Assembly: GCF_000257645.1 (NCBI RefSeq)
Contig: NZ_AJHJ01000025.1
Location: forward strand, 1 to 64,000
DNA length: 64,000 nt
Source: Serratia sp. M24T3
GTDB lineage: Bacteria; Pseudomonadota; Gammaproteobacteria; Enterobacterales; Enterobacteriaceae
Direction of reading: 5' to 3'
Numbering within the stretch: the first letter of the stretch is position 1; every line of letters starts with the position of its first letter. The translations under genes were made by a program, and so were the position numbers. Positions 61,255 to 64,000 of the stretch are shown piece by piece. The notes under the pieces were generated by a model. It saw only the letters and a list, made by a program, of their open reading frames with translations. It did not search any database and had not been told where the DNA came from.

Positions 61255-62569
61255 CTCGGCGTCCGTGCCGGAAAATAATCTGGTGACTTTTACACTGGCG
61301 CAGATGGACGCCCGCCTTCAGGCACGCATCGAGGCCGAGTCAAACGGCAAGGTTGACGTTAGCCGACTGCGCAGCGGCCTGCTGTTTATGGGCAATGTGC
61401 ATGACGCCATACCACGCCGACTGCTGCTTGATACTCGGCTTTCTCCGCTGGATAAGCAGGCGTGGATGATGATCCGTCTTTATGCCCAGCAAAATCAGGG
61501 CGCCGTGTTTCCAACCTATGAAGAATTACAGTTACAATTGGCCTCCCCTTTTAAGGGGCAGGCCTCCCGAGAAACAGTGAGTCGTGTCTTGCTGATGCTG
61601 CGTCTAACCGGCTGGCTCAGCCTGTGTCGCCGGGTGCGGGACAAAAGTGGCCGCGTGAGGGGCAATATTTATGCCCAGCACGACGAGCCGCTGGGAGCAT
61701 TCGATGCCGAAACGCTGGATCCCACCTGGCTGGATACGGTGGCGGTGGCCTGTGAAAGTAAAAACGTGACCATCAGTCAGACCGCGCTGGCCGTGCTTGA
61801 CGATATCCGCACCGACCCGACGATGTGCCACCATCATTCTCGGCTTGGGGTGATAGCGCAACGACTGGGCATGCCTCAAACACCTCAGGATATGGCGACA
61901 TTTGTCGCGCAACAAAGCCCGGCAAAACCAGGCCGAATTAAATCTACTCTACCGAGTTCGGTTTCCGTATCTGAGGGTTTGAAGCTGGGTTCGGAAACCG
62001 AACCCGGTTCTCCACCTGCAAATAACTCACCGGGTTCGGTTTCCAAACCAATCAATAAATCAGTAAGTTGCGTTGATATTGACAAACCGAACGGTAACGT
62101 ACGTAGATCTTCTAAAAGTATAAAAAGAACGTACGTCGCCACGCCTGATGCACATCTGTTGAAAGGCTGTCAGGGCAATCCTGGCGTATTGACGCTCCCG
62201 ACGGCCGTAACCAAATTACTTGCCGCCGAGGATTGTGCAATGATCACCCGACAGCTGCAGGCGCTGCCGACAGAATCGGGCAAGAAAATTTTGGCCGTTC
62301 TTGATCAAACTCTCACCCGAGGCCTCCTGAATAATCCCGTTGGCTGGCTACTGGCGATGATGAAACGTGCGCGGGAGGGAAAAGTCTTCGCGAGCCAGAC
62401 GTCCCCTCCAGCTTCCATTTCGGCCCCCATAGGCATTGCTACTGCCCCCGTGTTTCCGGCAATAAAAAGCTTACCTTTGTCGGCAAAACAGGCCGCCTCC
62501 AAGGAGCAGGTTCATGAAATTGTTGAAGAATTGAGGCGTCGGCTAAGCCTTGGGAAAGTAAATTGCTAG
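61247..62569 (+). CDS. STY4528-type island replication protein
   Basis: A 440-residue protein of the STY4528 pathogenicity island replication family. The N-terminal 220 residues hold a winged-helix core (PRRLLLDTRLSPLDKQAWMM ... RETVSRVLLMLRLTGWLSL). A Ser/Pro-rich linker spans about residues 225-280 and includes the DNA repeats at 61,955-62,092. The C-terminal part is helical. It is the presumed initiator of the excised circle. No sign of disruption. Confidence 0.83.
   Translation: MNSSASVPENNLVTFTLAQMDARLQARIEAESNGKVDVSRLRSGLLFMGNVHDAIPRRLLLDTRLSPLDKQAWMMIRLYAQQNQGAVFPTYEELQLQLASPFKGQASRETVSRVLLMLRLTGWLSLCRRVRDKSGRVRGNIYAQHDEPLGAFDAETLDPTWLDTVAVACESKNVTISQTALAVLDDIRTDPTMCHHHSRLGVIAQRLGMPQTPQDMATFVAQQSPAKPGRIKSTLPSSVSVSEGLKLGSETEPGSPPANNSPGSVSKPINKSVSCVDIDKPNGNVRRSSKSIKRTYVATPDAHLLKGCQGNPGVLTLPTAVTKLLAAEDCAMITRQLQALPTESGKKILAVLDQTLTRGLLNNPVGWLLAMMKRAREGKVFASQTSPPASISAPIGIATAPVFPAIKSLPLSAKQAASKEQVHEIVEELRRRLSLGKVNC
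61955..62133. other. Candidate replication origin (iterons plus AT-rich inverted repeat)
   Basis: Four copies of GGTTCGGTTTCC or its core lie at 61,955 (+), 61,993 (-), 62,033 (+) and 62,084 (-, shorter). Copy two is part of GGGTTCGG-AAA-CCGAACCC. Then AACGTACGT (62,096) and AACGTACGT (62,125) flank an AT-rich 20-base segment with TTCT/AGAA arms. Iterons beside an AT-rich tract inside an initiator gene is a usual origin layout. Confidence 0.45.
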
Positions 62570-62823
62570 ATAAGCGTGTGGAATAGGTTAATACCATGAA
62601 ATTTATATTTATTATCATTTGAAAATAGGCTATCGATTTTTCCATCGAGACCGGTTTGCAAGTAATCTCCGTATCTCGTGAGAATGCCAAACCCAAAGCA
62701 TAATGACTCATTGGATGTTGTAATTAAATATGAGTTAACAAACCTCGTTACCTATTCTATTTATCGATGCTAAGGGCAAAAAACCGCCGATGATCTCGGC
62801 GGCCTTGTGTTTTAAAAGCCAGT
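62570..62823. other. Convergent gap between replication gene and DUF1281 gene
   Basis: About 250 bases, AT-rich, without a supported gene; it contains one terminator at 62,778-62,802. Confidence 0.45.
62778..62802 (-). terminator. Terminator after the DUF1281 gene
   Basis: Minus-strand CCGCCGA-GATCA-TCGGCGG then six T (A tract at 62,778-62,783). Confidence 0.85.
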
Positions 62824-63747
62824 TTATTGATTTATGGCACTCCTAAACTCGGCGTTCGAACCGCCGAATCTGGCGTTGTTGAGATACACAACTTCCGCTG
62901 TGTTGTTGCCATTCGAGAAGTTGCCGCTTTTGACGTGTTCGCCCAGATCATAACAGTCGTAACCCTTCCTGCCGGTCTCGTCGACATGCCATGCATGCTC
63001 AATCTGACAACTATAGAGCGCAGATAAGGCTGCCATCAATTCCCCCGTCGGTGGATAGCCGAGTGAATCGAACTGTACTATTAGGCAGCTGGTGCATTCA
63101 CGTACCACGGTGACATTCTGACCTGCTGGCCATTCCGTGCCGTATTGTCGCCCGTAGAGGCTGGTGGTAATCGACATCCCTTTCAGAAAATCCTCGCTGC
63201 CATTTATTTCGGCAGTTAGCCTTGACGGAATGATAGCCATCATGTCACAAGGTACAGTTCTGTTCGACGCAACGACCATCGCGGACCAACATCCACCCGG
63301 ATCAAGTTCTTCACTCACCCCAACCATGCCGAACCAATCAGCATATTTACGCTGCAAAACATTGGCCATGCATTGCTGAGCCGTTAACGGGATGTTTTCC
63401 CATTTTACGGCCTCGATACCCGACTGGCAGTACCATCGTTCAATAAGGCGGATATTCTCAACCGTAAGATAAACGTCTTTCTGCAACAGCCCAAGCCAGT
63501 TCTCAAAAGCCTGGTTTTGCGGTGATGATGCTCCCGTACCTTTCCCCAACAGCCCGGGATAAGGCGGATAAAAAGCGGGTTTGATAGGTTTTAGTATGCC
63601 TGCCACTCCTGCCAGAAACAGACGGCGGCTCTGTAATACCGCATGACGATATCGCGGAACGATATTGCCTGTAACCCACAACTGCAGTTCATCGACAAAG
63701 GCGGACTGGCCGGTAACGACCAGGTGATTTGTACACCAATCGGACAT
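62824..63747 (-). CDS. DUF1281-family ferredoxin-like-fold protein
   Basis: A 307-residue protein like the DUF1281 proteins found on IncI-type plasmids and SPI-7-type islands (SDWCTNHLVVTGQSAFVDELQ, VPRYRHAVLQSRRLFLAGVAGILKP, SSPQNQAFENWLGLLQ). Two repeats of a ferredoxin-like fold are predicted for the family. Function is unknown; it is transcribed towards the replication gene. Confidence 0.82.
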   Translation of the reverse strand: MSDWCTNHLVVTGQSAFVDELQLWVTGNIVPRYRHAVLQSRRLFLAGVAGILKPIKPAFYPPYPGLLGKGTGASSPQNQAFENWLGLLQKDVYLTVENIRLIERWYCQSGIEAVKWENIPLTAQQCMANVLQRKYADWFGMVGVSEELDPGGCWSAMVVASNRTVPCDMMAIIPSRLTAEINGSEDFLKGMSITTSLYGRQYGTEWPAGQNVTVVRECTSCLIVQFDSLGYPPTGELMAALSALYSCQIEHAWHVDETGRKGYDCYDLGEHVKSGNFSNGNNTAEVVYLNNARFGGSNAEFRSAINQ

Positions 63748-63832
63748 GATATGACTCTCCTGTTTGAAACAATAAGCAGGGAGTCATCCCGACTGGGAAT
63801 AACTCCCCAACGGGTCCGGCTATAGGTAATGC

Positions 63833-63997
63833 CTAATGTCTTGCAAAAAACATTTTACAAACGTCCTGCTCATCCATTTCGCTAAGATAGGGCGAACGCG
63901 GGTAAAAAGGATTGTATTTCAGGTGTACCAGATGATTTTTTTCGACCAGTTTATTCACTGCCTCGAAAGGCTTTACCCCGGTATCAAAAAGTGTCAT
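63833..63997 (-). CDS. Small hypothetical island protein, possibly truncated by the window edge
   Basis: A 54-residue frame MTLFDTGVKPFEAVNKLVEK ... CKMFFARH read on the minus strand, starting at the ATG near the window edge. The real start may lie beyond base 64,000, so the length is a lower bound. Sequence is protein-like but not recognised. It lies upstream of the DUF1281 gene on the same strand. Confidence 0.55.
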   Translation of the reverse strand: MTLFDTGVKPFEAVNKLVEKNHLVHLKYNPFYPRSPYLSEMDEQDVCKMFFARH

Positions 63998-64000
63998 CTG

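Larger units (their letters stand above)
56675..64000. mobile_element. One end of an SPI-7/PFGI-1-type integrative element
   Basis: The gene order parA, dnaB, parB, DUF2857, STY4528-type replication gene and DUF1281 gene is the standard left end of the SPI-7/PAPI-1/PFGI-1 group of conjugative islands. Transfer genes and integrase must lie to the right of base 64,000. The junction with the backbone is between 56,673 and 56,809; no tRNA or tRNA fragment was seen there. Confidence 0.82.

Overview
The window reads as a chromosomal segment of an enterobacterium, most like the Yersiniaceae (Serratia, Rahnella, Rouxiella, Ewingella). Housekeeping genes are recognisable throughout: nadE, dadX, dadA, ycgB, fadR, dsbB, qorB, ycgN, ycgM, ycgL and minCDE. 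Their order from dadX to minE largely follows the E. coli dadX-dadA-ycgB-fadR-dsbB ... ycgN-ycgM-ycgL-minCDE segment, so this is a conserved backbone interrupted by acquired elements. The genus cannot be fixed from sequence reading alone.

Layout. (1) Bases 1 to about 13,450 hold the early half of a lambdoid prophage. The minus strand carries the right operon: cro, a CII-type regulator, O-like and DnaC-like replication genes, a LexA-like DNA-binding protein, a Dam-type methylase, RusA, a DUF968 HNH protein and a Q antiterminator. The plus strand carries the CI repressor and the left operon: small genes, a phage rdgC, an HD hydrolase, a DEDD exonuclease, xis and int. Late genes lie left of base 1. 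(2) 13,450-30,900 is backbone: ymiA, ydiY, nadE, two MFS pumps, dadXA, ftrA, ycgB, fadR, dsbB, qorB/HxlR and iraP-like, with several long gene-free stretches. (3) 30,912-51,750 is a headless contractile-tail locus, best read as an R-type tailocin. It has sheath, tube, a frameshifted chaperone pair, tape measure, hub, spike, baseplate, a beta-helix tailspike and two paralogous glycine-rich fibres. I see no capsid, portal, terminase, integrase or replication gene. (4) 51,759-56,627 is backbone: ycgN, ycgM, an MltB-like transglycosylase, ycgL and minCDE. (5) From just after minE to the window end is one end of an SPI-7/PFGI-1-type integrative element: parA, dnaB, parB, DUF2857, an STY4528-type replication gene and a DUF1281 gene.

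How the parts work together. The tailocin keeps a lambda-type control circuit: a self-cleaving S24-type repressor, paired operators with identical 24-base spacing, nut-like sites on both sides of the repressor, an N protein resembling P22 gp24, a Q-like protein, a well-formed late promoter and leader terminators. DNA damage would therefore be expected to switch on tail production by repressor cleavage followed by two steps of antitermination. Prophage 1 has the same logic but no recognisable N. Its left-operon genes are joined by short hairpins that share a TTGCAG loop, and its late leader contains two tandem copies of an approximately 115-nt folded RNA. In the integrative element, the replication gene carries an iteron-like repeat cluster followed by an AT-rich inverted repeat, a candidate origin.
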